From Bacteroides sp. (lineage in GTDB: Bacteria > Bacillota > Clostridia > Lachnospirales > Lachnospiraceae), in assembly GCA_023666705.1 (NCBI GenBank), contig JAMPBO010000001.1, positions 62,001-126,000 on the forward strand: a stretch of DNA of 64,000 nt, written 5' to 3'. Position 1 is the first letter of the stretch. Each line of letters opens with the position of its first letter. This document shows positions 18,133 to 25,938 of this stretch, piece by piece. The translations under genes were made by a program, and so were the position numbers. The notes under the pieces were generated by a model that did not search any database, had not been told where the DNA came from, and saw only the letters and a list, made by a program, of their open reading frames with translations.

Positions 18133-18663
18133 TCACCTCTCACTTAAATCCTTTTGTAACCCTTTTAAATAATGCACAAGAGCCCCCTGCTCCTGCCTGA
18201 TAAAGTATTCCTTATCAAGCTCCTGATACTTAAAATTTTTTGGATGCCCTTCCTTCATTCGTTCTATGTACACCGAAAGCTCCGAAAAACGCATGTAGTA
18301 AAATTCGTTTCGTGCTGTAAACATGATAATTAGGAAGCTTATGCCCTTTTGAGCCTCAAAGTCCCGCATAAATTCAATCTGATGCTCGTGTATATTTCTC
18401 ATGTTAAAGGTATCCACCGCACATTCCTTTGCATCAAAGCATACAGGAATGCCCTGCACCACCCCGATATAGTCAACCGTGGAATCTTTTTCAAAATATG
18501 CCAGTGAAATATTTCCCTTTTCCTTGTCTATTTTAACAGGTGTTATGGGCGTGGGAATTTTTTGGACAAGCCCAAGCCCCTTTTGTCTGTAAAGCTCGTT
18601 TGTATGGTTAATCAGCTCCTCAAGGGTTGAACCCCGCAAGCCTCTGGAATTCCATGTCGCCAT
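18133..18663 (-). CDS. recU: Holliday junction resolvase RecU
   Basis: RecU (176 residues) is the Firmicute Holliday junction resolvase. The family signature is clear: NSRGLRGSTLEELI near the N terminus, VDYIGVVQG with the metal-binding Asp, and FDAKEC completing the nuclease D..DxK motif. RecU is often paired with a penicillin-binding protein gene in Bacilli; here it is instead between an RluA-type gene and nadE. It lacks the long N-terminal extension of Bacillus RecU. An AGGTGAAG ribosome site precedes the ATG at 18663. Confidence 0.95.
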   Translation of the reverse strand: MATWNSRGLRGSTLEELINHTNELYRQKGLGLVQKIPTPITPVKIDKEKGNISLAYFEKDSTVDYIGVVQGIPVCFDAKECAVDTFNMRNIHEHQIEFMRDFEAQKGISFLIIMFTARNEFYYMRFSELSVYIERMKEGHPKNFKYQELDKEYFIRQEQGALVHYLKGLQKDLSER

Positions 18664-18674
18664 TTTGCTTCACC

Positions 18675-19664
18675 TCAAATGTTATATATTTCTTCTGCCG
18701 GCACCTTTGACATATCATGCCCACATACCGTCATAAATATATCAGGCAGTACATCCCGTATTTCAAGTCCATCAGGGAAAACTATCTGTCCCGCATGAAG
18801 CAGCTGGTGCTTCAGCTTAAAATTATCCCTGACATACCGGTTTACATCCTCACTGCCGTATTTGTAATCACCAATGACAGGATATCCGAGATATGCCAGA
18901 TGTGCCCGTATCTGATGGGATTTGCCAGTTATGAGCTCCACCCGTATCAGTGAAAACCGTTTTCCCGTGCAAATCGGTGAAAAGCGTGTTTTTATGGGAC
19001 TGTACGCCTTATCATTCTTATATTGTTTTGCAGGGATGACATAGGATTTATTGTACTCCCTGTCTTTTCTTATATAGGCATTGTCTGTCAATGCCTGATT
19101 AAAGCAGCCCTCCACGATTGTATAGTAATATTTACGAAGCTTCCGCTCCTTCAGCATCGATGCAAGCATCTGACTGCCATGTAAGGATTTGCCTGCCAGT
19201 ATGATACCTGATGTATTCCGGTCTAAACGGTTACAGACTGACGGCTTAAATGCATCCTCATCCGAAACAAGTCCCTTACTGATACAGTAATCAACAATAG
19301 CTTCATTTATGGAGTAATCATCCTCCTTAGCCTTTTGTGACAACATCCCTTGCGGCTTATGGACCGCAAGGATATGCTCGTCTTCATATAAAACTTTTAA
19401 GCTAAAGCTGCTTTTTTCCCTGCCTGCCGTTTCTTTTGCATCGGATGTTTTAAATTTTTCTATTGTCTCCTCCGAAAGATAAAGCTGAACCGTATCGCCG
19501 TCCGAAAGCTTCTCGTCTCCCTTTGCCTTTTTATTGTTCAGGGTAATATTTTTTTTCCGCAGCATTTTGTATATAAAGGAGGAGCCTGCCCTGTCCAGAT
19601 ACTTGAGCAGATATTTATTTAACCGCTGCCCTGCCGCCTTATCGTTTATCCTTAACTCTCTCAT
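18675..19664 (-). CDS. RluA-family pseudouridine synthase
   Basis: This 329-residue protein converts uridines in rRNA or tRNA to pseudouridine. An N-terminal S4 RNA-binding domain (about 1-75, SFIYKMLRKKNITLNN) is followed by the RluA catalytic domain with the signature CNRLDRNTSGI, in which the Asp is catalytic. The ATG at 19664 has only a modest ribosome site (GGAAAAAAT). The precise target (RluC- or RluD-like) cannot be told from sequence alone. Confidence 0.93.
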   Translation of the reverse strand: MRELRINDKAAGQRLNKYLLKYLDRAGSSFIYKMLRKKNITLNNKKAKGDEKLSDGDTVQLYLSEETIEKFKTSDAKETAGREKSSFSLKVLYEDEHILAVHKPQGMLSQKAKEDDYSINEAIVDYCISKGLVSDEDAFKPSVCNRLDRNTSGIILAGKSLHGSQMLASMLKERKLRKYYYTIVEGCFNQALTDNAYIRKDREYNKSYVIPAKQYKNDKAYSPIKTRFSPICTGKRFSLIRVELITGKSHQIRAHLAYLGYPVIGDYKYGSEDVNRYVRDNFKLKHQLLHAGQIVFPDGLEIRDVLPDIFMTVCGHDMSKVPAEEIYNI

Positions 19665-19673
19665 ATTTTTTCC

Positions 19674-20249
19674 TTACACGCACATATCCTTAATATTTTG
19701 AGCCACATGCTTATCTATGGTTCTGGTTTTCTCATTTGGTTCACTGATGGAATTTGCTTTCTTGATATATCCTTCAATGGTATCATAAATAAAAACCGCA
19801 TATTGATATTTGCTGTCCTTAAAACAGCCTTTAATCCAGTTTTCATACTCCTTTTTCCCGTCATGGACATTTTTATCCAATACGAGTGCACATACCTTCC
19901 CATTTTTTACACACATTGCCTGATAAAATTTAAAGCCCTCATACTGTGATATGACAAGGTCATACATCAAAAAACCGTATTGGTTCTTAACTGCTTCCTC
20001 TATTTTTTTGTGGCTTTCTTCGTCCAAGGGCTTAAATTTCACACACGTAATAAATGCAATAAAAAACTTTGCCATGGGAAGTGTCAGCAAAATTGCAAAA
20101 ACAATTCCCACACGGTTTGTGGAGCCAAACATCAAAAGCATGGTTATCACGATAAATTCAATCATTGCAACAAATATGATAAATCCCACAAGCTTTCCCC
20201 GTCTGTATGCCTTTAAATAACCGTATTCTCCTTTGTTACTCTTACTCAT
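19674..20249 (-). CDS. Hypothetical two-helix membrane protein
   Basis: I do not recognise this 191-residue protein. Its N terminus is basic (about 1-18) and is followed by two hydrophobic segments (about 20-42 and 48-68). A cytoplasmic domain of about 120 residues follows, mixed alpha/beta in appearance, with repeated aromatic residues (YQYAVFIYDTIEGY). It lies between an SDR and an RluA-type gene with short gaps on both sides, so is probably co-transcribed. No catalytic motif is visible. Confidence 0.7.
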   Translation of the reverse strand: MSKSNKGEYGYLKAYRRGKLVGFIIFVAMIEFIVITMLLMFGSTNRVGIVFAILLTLPMAKFFIAFITCVKFKPLDEESHKKIEEAVKNQYGFLMYDLVISQYEGFKFYQAMCVKNGKVCALVLDKNVHDGKKEYENWIKGCFKDSKYQYAVFIYDTIEGYIKKANSISEPNEKTRTIDKHVAQNIKDMCV

Positions 20250-20276
20250 ATTACTCTCCGCTCTTTATAACATCTG

Positions 20277-21035
20277 TCAGGACAAAAATTTTACAATAAA
20301 GGTGGATGGAAATATTTTTGCTGCAATCCGGTACAGCTTCATCGTTATCCCATACACGGAAAAATGTGAATTATGGTAGGCGTCCCGCAATGCCTTGGCA
20401 ACCACCTTTTTGGGGGCAGCCTTAAACATTTTCTTAAACAGCTTTGTCTGTGTATATTTTTCTGCAACCTCAAAAAATTCTGTTTTGACAGGTCCCGGAC
20501 ATACTGCAGTAACGCAAATTCCCCTGTAAGCAAGCTCCCTGCCCAGTGCCGTGGAAAAACTTTTTACATATGCCTTTGTTGCCGCATAAACCGCAAATGA
20601 TGGCTGTGGTGCAAATGCAGCCGAGGATGCAAGATTTATAATATTTGCCCTTCCCTCACGCATGTATGGCAGTGAAATATGTGTGATTTCTGTAAGCCCA
20701 GTGACATTGATATCACACATGCCACAGTTGTCCTTTTCACTGATATCCTCAAAATGTCCTATCATGCCATAGCCTGCAGCATTTACCAGCACTCTTATGG
20801 ACGGCTTTTTTAACTCCAGAAGCTTTTTATATTCCGCAAGCTGTTCTTGATCCGTTATGTCACAGGTTATGGGCTGTATGGTAACACTTTTTATATTGTT
20901 TTTAAGTGCGGTAAGCCGCTCTGTTCTTCTTGCCAGCACCCATATTTCATCAATTGTTTTATATTTTTCGGAAATCTGCTTTACAAATTCCCTTCCAAGT
21001 CCTGATGACGCTCCTGTTACAACTGCAATATTCAT
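20277..21035 (-). CDS. Short-chain dehydrogenase/reductase (SDR)
   Basis: This 252-residue protein is a classical SDR oxidoreductase: the NAD(P)-binding TGASSGLG motif is at about residues 7-14, NAAGYG follows the fourth strand, and the catalytic Ser-Tyr-Lys triad appears as ASSAA..YAATKAY. The C-terminal part is rich in basic and hydrophobic residues, which could indicate membrane association. The ATG at 21033-21035 follows GGAGG and overlaps the stop codon of the upstream methyltransferase by one base (TAATG), implying coupled translation. The substrate is unknown. Confidence 0.92.
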   Translation of the reverse strand: MNIAVVTGASSGLGREFVKQISEKYKTIDEIWVLARRTERLTALKNNIKSVTIQPITCDITDQEQLAEYKKLLELKKPSIRVLVNAAGYGMIGHFEDISEKDNCGMCDINVTGLTEITHISLPYMREGRANIINLASSAAFAPQPSFAVYAATKAYVKSFSTALGRELAYRGICVTAVCPGPVKTEFFEVAEKYTQTKLFKKMFKAAPKKVVAKALRDAYHNSHFSVYGITMKLYRIAAKIFPSTFIVKFLS

Positions 21036-22402
21036 TATAGTAACCTCCATCCGGGTAAATATTTATTTTTCAGTATACCCTTATTCAGCTTTCCCCAACC
21101 CAAAGGATATCCGTCAACCAGAACAAGTGTCCAGCCGTCCACTCCCCCGGCTTCTATTGTCTCGCCCTTCAGGTATTTTATTACTCTGATATCCTCATGG
21201 GACAAGTCGATTTCATTATCAAAATCACCCTTCGTAAGTGTCATGGCAAGGGATTGGCTTGGTTCAAATCTGTTTTTCTTATTTTCCCCCAGGAAAAGTC
21301 CGCACCGCAATATTCTAAGTCCCTTAACATCAGGAAAGCTATCAGTAATATAGTAAAGCTTATCGTCTGACATTTCAATTCCTGCCACATCAATTTTATT
21401 ACCAAGCCGTTCAAAAAATGCAAGTGCCTCCGCACTTAGCTTCGCTTTTTTCCGCCTATAGCTTCCGAAGTTTCCACGGCTGTCACAGGTGCCATCCTTT
21501 CTTGCAAGGCACACGAAGTGTCCTTCTCCCTCTACTTTGTGCGGCCATATCCTTGCACATTTTTTAAGTGCGTCATTTCCGGACAGTGACCACTCCGGAT
21601 GTCCGTCACCAAAAAGCCCGTACTTGTCAAATTCGCATAAGGAAAGCCGCTCGTCGAGAGAAAGCATATATTCCACGGACTGTTCATTTTCCAAAGGTGA
21701 AAATGTGCAGGTAGAATATACGATTGTTCCCCCCGGCTTTAACATATCAACAACATACTTTAAAATGTCCCTCTGTATGTCAACAAACACTTGGTTTTGA
21801 TTGTTTTCCCATGCTGTAATCATGGACTGGGACTTTCGGAACATGCCCTCTCCCGAACATGGTGCGTCAATCAGTATTTTGTCAAAATACTCATGAAACC
21901 GTTTGCCAAGCCGATACGGTGCCTCACTGATAATCAGGGAGTTTACCACACCAAACACCTCCAGATTTTTAAGAAGTGCCTTTGCTCTTGATGCACTGAT
22001 ATCATTTGATACCAGTATGCCTGTACCGTTCAGCTTTGCGGCAAGCTCCGTCGATTTTCCCCCAGGTGCTGCACAAAGATCAAGCACTCTGTCACCATCA
22101 TTTACAGGCAAAACAGACGCAGGCGTCATGGCACTTGGTTCCTGAATATAATACAGACCTGCGTAATAGTATGGATGCCTGGATGGCTTATCCACCGTTT
22201 CATCATAATAAAATCCGTTTTCACACCACGGAACTTTTTTTAAATGAAACGGATTTATTTTCAGGAATTCCTCAACTGATATTTTAAGCGTGTTGATTCG
22301 TATGCCGTGATGCATCGGTTCATCCAGACATTTTTTGTATTCCTCAAACTCCTCCTTTAAGAGCTTTCTCATATTTTCCTCATAGCTTTTCGGTAAATCC
22401 AT
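21035..22402 (-). CDS. RsmF/NOL1-NOP2-Sun family rRNA (cytosine-5) methyltransferase
   Basis: This 455-residue protein has the RsmB/RsmF methyltransferase core: the SAM motif LDLCAAPGGKST, motif IV DAPCSGEGMF and motif VI YSTCTFSP with the two catalytic cysteines. After about residue 300 comes a C-terminal extension like the RsmF N1/PUA-type RNA-binding domain. It would methylate a cytosine in 16S rRNA. The ribosome site is weak, and the gene begins 8 bp after hflX. Confidence 0.93.
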   Translation of the reverse strand: MDLPKSYEENMRKLLKEEFEEYKKCLDEPMHHGIRINTLKISVEEFLKINPFHLKKVPWCENGFYYDETVDKPSRHPYYYAGLYYIQEPSAMTPASVLPVNDGDRVLDLCAAPGGKSTELAAKLNGTGILVSNDISASRAKALLKNLEVFGVVNSLIISEAPYRLGKRFHEYFDKILIDAPCSGEGMFRKSQSMITAWENNQNQVFVDIQRDILKYVVDMLKPGGTIVYSTCTFSPLENEQSVEYMLSLDERLSLCEFDKYGLFGDGHPEWSLSGNDALKKCARIWPHKVEGEGHFVCLARKDGTCDSRGNFGSYRRKKAKLSAEALAFFERLGNKIDVAGIEMSDDKLYYITDSFPDVKGLRILRCGLFLGENKKNRFEPSQSLAMTLTKGDFDNEIDLSHEDIRVIKYLKGETIEAGGVDGWTLVLVDGYPLGWGKLNKGILKNKYLPGWRLL

Positions 22403-22410
22403 GTATATCT

Positions 22411-23640
22411 TTATATATCAAGGCTTTTGTCAGCATATGCCCGGATATATATTCCATCCTCTCTGTAATCTTCCTCAAGTATGCTTCCCGTTTTACGGAT
22501 TTTATTGAGTATGCCTGCCTCAGAATACGGTACAAGCTTCTCGATATAATTCCTGCTCTTATTGACCTCGTCCGTTATGGCATCAATCAATTCCTCAAAT
22601 CCCATCTCTTTTTTTGCGGCAATATATACGACATGGTCTGCCTTAAAATCCTTAATAACGGGAATTGTTTCCACCTTGTCAATCTTGTTAAATGCCGTAA
22701 TGACAGGCTTATTTTCAACCCCAAGACCGCCAAGTGTCTCATATACCGTGGCAATGTGGGTATCTGCACATGGACTTGATATGTCAACCACATGCAAAAT
22801 AATATCGGAATACTTTGCCTCCTCTAAGGTAGAACGAAACGCATTAATCAGGTGATGGGGCAGCTTCTTAATAAATCCTACCGTATCCGTTATAATGATT
22901 TCCTGACCGTTTGCGAGCTTATAACCTCTTGACGTAGGGTCAAGGGTTGCAAACAGCATATCCTCCTCAAGAACACCTGCAAGGGTCAGCTTATTTAAAA
23001 GTGTAGATTTGCCTGCATTCGTATAACCCACAATCGATACGATTGGAAGGTTGCCCGACATACGCTGCTTCCGCATAACCTCCCTGTGCTGCTTGACATC
23101 CTCAAGCTCCTTTTGGAGCTGTCCGATTCTGTCACGGATAATTCTTCTGTCAATCTCAAGCTTTTTTTCTCCCGGTCCTCTTGTTCCGATACCGCCGCCA
23201 AGACGTGAAAGTGAATTTCTCATGCCAATCAGCCTTGAGGAACGATACTTAAGCTGAGCAAGCTCCACCTGAATAATACCCTCACGGGTCGTGGCTCTCT
23301 TTGCAAATATATCAAGAATTACCATAGTTCTGTCCATGATTTTTGTGTCCAAAAATTCTTCTAAGTTTTTCATTTGCATCGGGCTTAGCTCATCGTCGGA
23401 CACAATGCCTGACGCATCAAGCTCTGCAACAAGTGCTTTAAGCTCTTCCGTCTTTCCGGAACCTATGTAGGTCGCCTTATCCACAGCTTCCTTTTTTTGA
23501 ATCAGTCTGCCAACGACAACGGCACCTGCCGTTTTTACAAGATCTTCCAATTCATCTAAATTGGCATCAATATCCTCGCCCTTATCCAAATCAACGGCGA
23601 TGAGTATTACCTTTTCCATTTCCTTGTCTGTATTATACAT
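22411..23640 (-). CDS. hflX: Ribosome-associated GTPase HflX
   Basis: HflX (409 residues) binds the 50S subunit and can split stalled or hibernating ribosomes. The N-terminal HflX domain with a helical bundle contains GGGIGTRGPGEKKLE; the GTPase domain has GYTNAGKST (G1), DTVGF (G3) and NKID (G4). It precedes an rRNA methyltransferase gene, a translation-related context. The ATG at 23640 follows a GGTG site. Confidence 0.96.
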   Translation of the reverse strand: MYNTDKEMEKVILIAVDLDKGEDIDANLDELEDLVKTAGAVVVGRLIQKKEAVDKATYIGSGKTEELKALVAELDASGIVSDDELSPMQMKNLEEFLDTKIMDRTMVILDIFAKRATTREGIIQVELAQLKYRSSRLIGMRNSLSRLGGGIGTRGPGEKKLEIDRRIIRDRIGQLQKELEDVKQHREVMRKQRMSGNLPIVSIVGYTNAGKSTLLNKLTLAGVLEEDMLFATLDPTSRGYKLANGQEIIITDTVGFIKKLPHHLINAFRSTLEEAKYSDIILHVVDISSPCADTHIATVYETLGGLGVENKPVITAFNKIDKVETIPVIKDFKADHVVYIAAKKEMGFEELIDAITDEVNKSRNYIEKLVPYSEAGILNKIRKTGSILEEDYREDGIYIRAYADKSLDI

Positions 23641-23734
23641 ATGTCACCATCTACTTTACATAACATTATTATTGTAACCAGCCATCCTAAGTTTCTATTT
23701 AAAAGCTCTATCTCGTGGAGGCTGACCGAATATA

Positions 23735-24658
23735 TCATCCGTCGGTTTCCTCCGAATCATATGTCTCATTGGTATCCGCCGGTTCCACGATACTGTCATT
23801 TAAATCATATATATCATGCACCACATAAGGATTGGGATTTACCCTCGTATAGACATACTCATAAATATCCTTTCCTCTGTCATCATCTGCATAAAGCGTT
23901 GTAAAATTTTGGGTCAGACTGTAAGCCTTCTCATATTCTCCAAGCTCTATGTAACATAAAATCTGGTTATAAAGCAATTCTTTTTTGTCTTCGCTATCCT
24001 GCCCAAGATTTGCCTCTATGTAGGAAAGTGCCTTGTTATAATCCTTCCTTTGCATATACAGAAGTGCATACCGGTTTGCAAGTGCCTGTGTAAATCCATA
24101 TGCATTTGTGTAAATGTCATAGTATTTCAGCATGTTATCATAGTCGCCAAGCATTTCATAGCAATGCCCTGCATATAAGCTTAATTCCACATGACCGTAG
24201 TCCACTACCTTTGCAAATACCAGTGCCTCATCCTTATAATTTCCATGGGAATAACTGTCAAGGGTTATGGCAATCACACTAAGCTCATTCACCTTATCCC
24301 TGTCATAATCCCTGTCTTTATATTTTGTGAGTATTGTGTCATAGGCTTCATATGCCTCGTAATACTCTGACAAATGTATGTGTGCATCCGCCTTATACAT
24401 AAGCGTGTCCACATCCTTCTTATTGGAAAACCATTGTTTGCAGCCTAAGGATTTATCAAAACAGGTTATAGCTTCCTCGTAGCTTCCCTCGTTATAATAC
24501 TCAATTCCCATGTCGCGGTATTTATTTTTCTTTGTAAATAAATGCAGTGCACTGATTATAATGGCAGGCACTAAAATGACAACAGATATCAATCTGCAAA
24601 TAATCTGTATCTGCCGGTTAATTCTTTTTCGTCTTTTTCTGCTGCTACTTGTACTCAT
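23735..24658 (-). CDS. Membrane-anchored tetratricopeptide repeat protein
   Basis: This 307-residue protein has a very basic N terminus (RKRRKR), one membrane helix at about 22-44, and then TPR-like helical pairs (YYNEGSYEEAITCFDKS, HLSEYYEAYEAYDTIL, GDYDNMLKYYDIY, LGEYEKAYSLT). The repeats would face outside the cell. The tail is acidic (EPADTNETYDSEETDG). It probably mediates protein contacts in the envelope; no specific partner can be named. The gene has a good ribosome site (GGGGGGAGAAG). Confidence 0.82.
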   Translation of the reverse strand: MSTSSSRKRRKRINRQIQIICRLISVVILVPAIIISALHLFTKKNKYRDMGIEYYNEGSYEEAITCFDKSLGCKQWFSNKKDVDTLMYKADAHIHLSEYYEAYEAYDTILTKYKDRDYDRDKVNELSVIAITLDSYSHGNYKDEALVFAKVVDYGHVELSLYAGHCYEMLGDYDNMLKYYDIYTNAYGFTQALANRYALLYMQRKDYNKALSYIEANLGQDSEDKKELLYNQILCYIELGEYEKAYSLTQNFTTLYADDDRGKDIYEYVYTRVNPNPYVVHDIYDLNDSIVEPADTNETYDSEETDG

Positions 24659-24707
24659 ATATGCTTCTCCCCCCCTGCTTTGAATATCACACGTCCCTAA
24701 ATTAATA

Positions 24708-25592
24708 TTAATAATTTATAAGGCTGTGAAATTCATCCAGTGTTAAATTATGCTCAGTCATAAACCTTGCCGCCTCCTCGCCCACATACCGGAAATGCCA
24801 CGGTTCATAGCTTATCCCTGTCACATCAGCCTTATCCTTTGGATAACGCACCACAAAGCCATATTGCGTGCAGTTGTCGGTAAACCATTTAATCGTTTCA
24901 TTTGTCTCCAAATCCTCAGTCAGTCCATAAACGCCTTCCTCCGTCAGGTCGAGGGCAAGCCCTGTCTCGTGCTCGCTGTGCCCGACTGCCTGAACGGTTT
25001 CTAACGTTTTTTCATATGCTTCATCCTGATTTAAGCCCTTATCCATAAGCTCCTGGACATTTCTGTCAATTACACCCTGCTGTGTCTCCTTGTCCCTGTA
25101 TGCGGAAATGATGCTGTAATGGTATCCTGCATCATTACATGCCTTAAGCATTCGGTACAAATCAATGTAAGCACGCTCATCAATGATGGCTCCGCTGTTT
25201 AAAACATGCTGCTCAAACTCATAATCCTCAGGAATTGCAGTCTTTGTATTCACAAGCAAAAGCAGCTCTTTATTTTTGTCGTAAATTGCCTGACACTCAT
25301 TCGCAAGCTCTGCATTCGGGTCCTTTAATTCCGTTACCGCATCCGACTTTGTCGCTACAGGTGCCAGGTCCTTCTTTTTTTCCTTTTTATCAGGCTTAAG
25401 GATATTTACAACAAGTACAATAATCAGTGCAAAGACAACGAGCACCGTAATTGTATAAATAAGCACACTGTAATCCCCTGCCTTTGTGTGCCTGACCAGC
25501 AGTCTTGTATATCTCCTAAAAAATTTTTTTATCTTTTTTCCTGTTTTCTTAAGCGATTTTAATAAACGTGCAAAAAACCCCTGTATATCCAT
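24708..25592 (-). CDS. Membrane-anchored M15 D-alanyl-D-alanine carboxypeptidase (VanY/DacB-like)
   Basis: This 294-residue protein would trim the terminal D-Ala of peptidoglycan stems. A basic N-terminal stretch and a membrane helix (about 42-64) are followed by an M15B domain. Visible zinc and catalytic features are SAYRDKETQQ, the metal site SEHETGLALDL (His and Asp) and the C-terminal EPWHFRYVG (Glu and His). I take the ATG at 25590-25592 behind GGAGGAG rather than the ATG at 25610. There are no van genes nearby, so a housekeeping wall role is more likely than glycopeptide resistance. Confidence 0.92.
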   Translation of the reverse strand: MDIQGFFARLLKSLKKTGKKIKKFFRRYTRLLVRHTKAGDYSVLIYTITVLVVFALIIVLVVNILKPDKKEKKKDLAPVATKSDAVTELKDPNAELANECQAIYDKNKELLLLVNTKTAIPEDYEFEQHVLNSGAIIDERAYIDLYRMLKACNDAGYHYSIISAYRDKETQQGVIDRNVQELMDKGLNQDEAYEKTLETVQAVGHSEHETGLALDLTEEGVYGLTEDLETNETIKWFTDNCTQYGFVVRYPKDKADVTGISYEPWHFRYVGEEAARFMTEHNLTLDEFHSLINY

Positions 25593-25624
25593 ATAGCTCC
25601 TCCTTTGCAATGATTAAAGATCAG

Positions 25625-25927
25625 CTATTGCAGCAGTTCAAGAATGGACTGCTTTGGAATAGCTCCCACTGAGCGTTTTGCAACCGCTCCATCCTTGAAT
25701 AAAATAAGCGTTGGTATGGACATGACATTATATGACACGGCAAGCTGTTGTGCATTGTCCACGTCACACTTGCATACCTTCACATCGTCTGTTTCCGATG
25801 CAATCTGCTCAATAACCGGACCCATCATTTTACAAGGTCCGCACCAGTCTGCATAAAAATCAACAAGCACCGGCTTATCACTCTTCATTACTTCTTCTTC
25901 AAAATTATCATCATTTAAATAAATCAT
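25625..25927 (-). CDS. trxA: Thioredoxin
   Basis: This 100-residue protein is a standard thioredoxin with the redox motif WCGPC at about residues 28-32 and the cis-proline segment SIPTLILF. It would reduce protein disulphides in the cytosol. It sits 11 bp after the TetM-like/NYN gene and upstream of the VanY-like gene. Confidence 0.95.
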   Translation of the reverse strand: MIYLNDDNFEEEVMKSDKPVLVDFYADWCGPCKMMGPVIEQIASETDDVKVCKCDVDNAQQLAVSYNVMSIPTLILFKDGAVAKRSVGAIPKQSILELLQ

Positions 25928-25938
25928 TGCGTTCTCCT

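Noticed and set aside
24708-25592. Glycopeptide-resistance vanY
   Set aside because: No vanRS, vanHAX or similar genes are adjacent, and such carboxypeptidases are common housekeeping enzymes.
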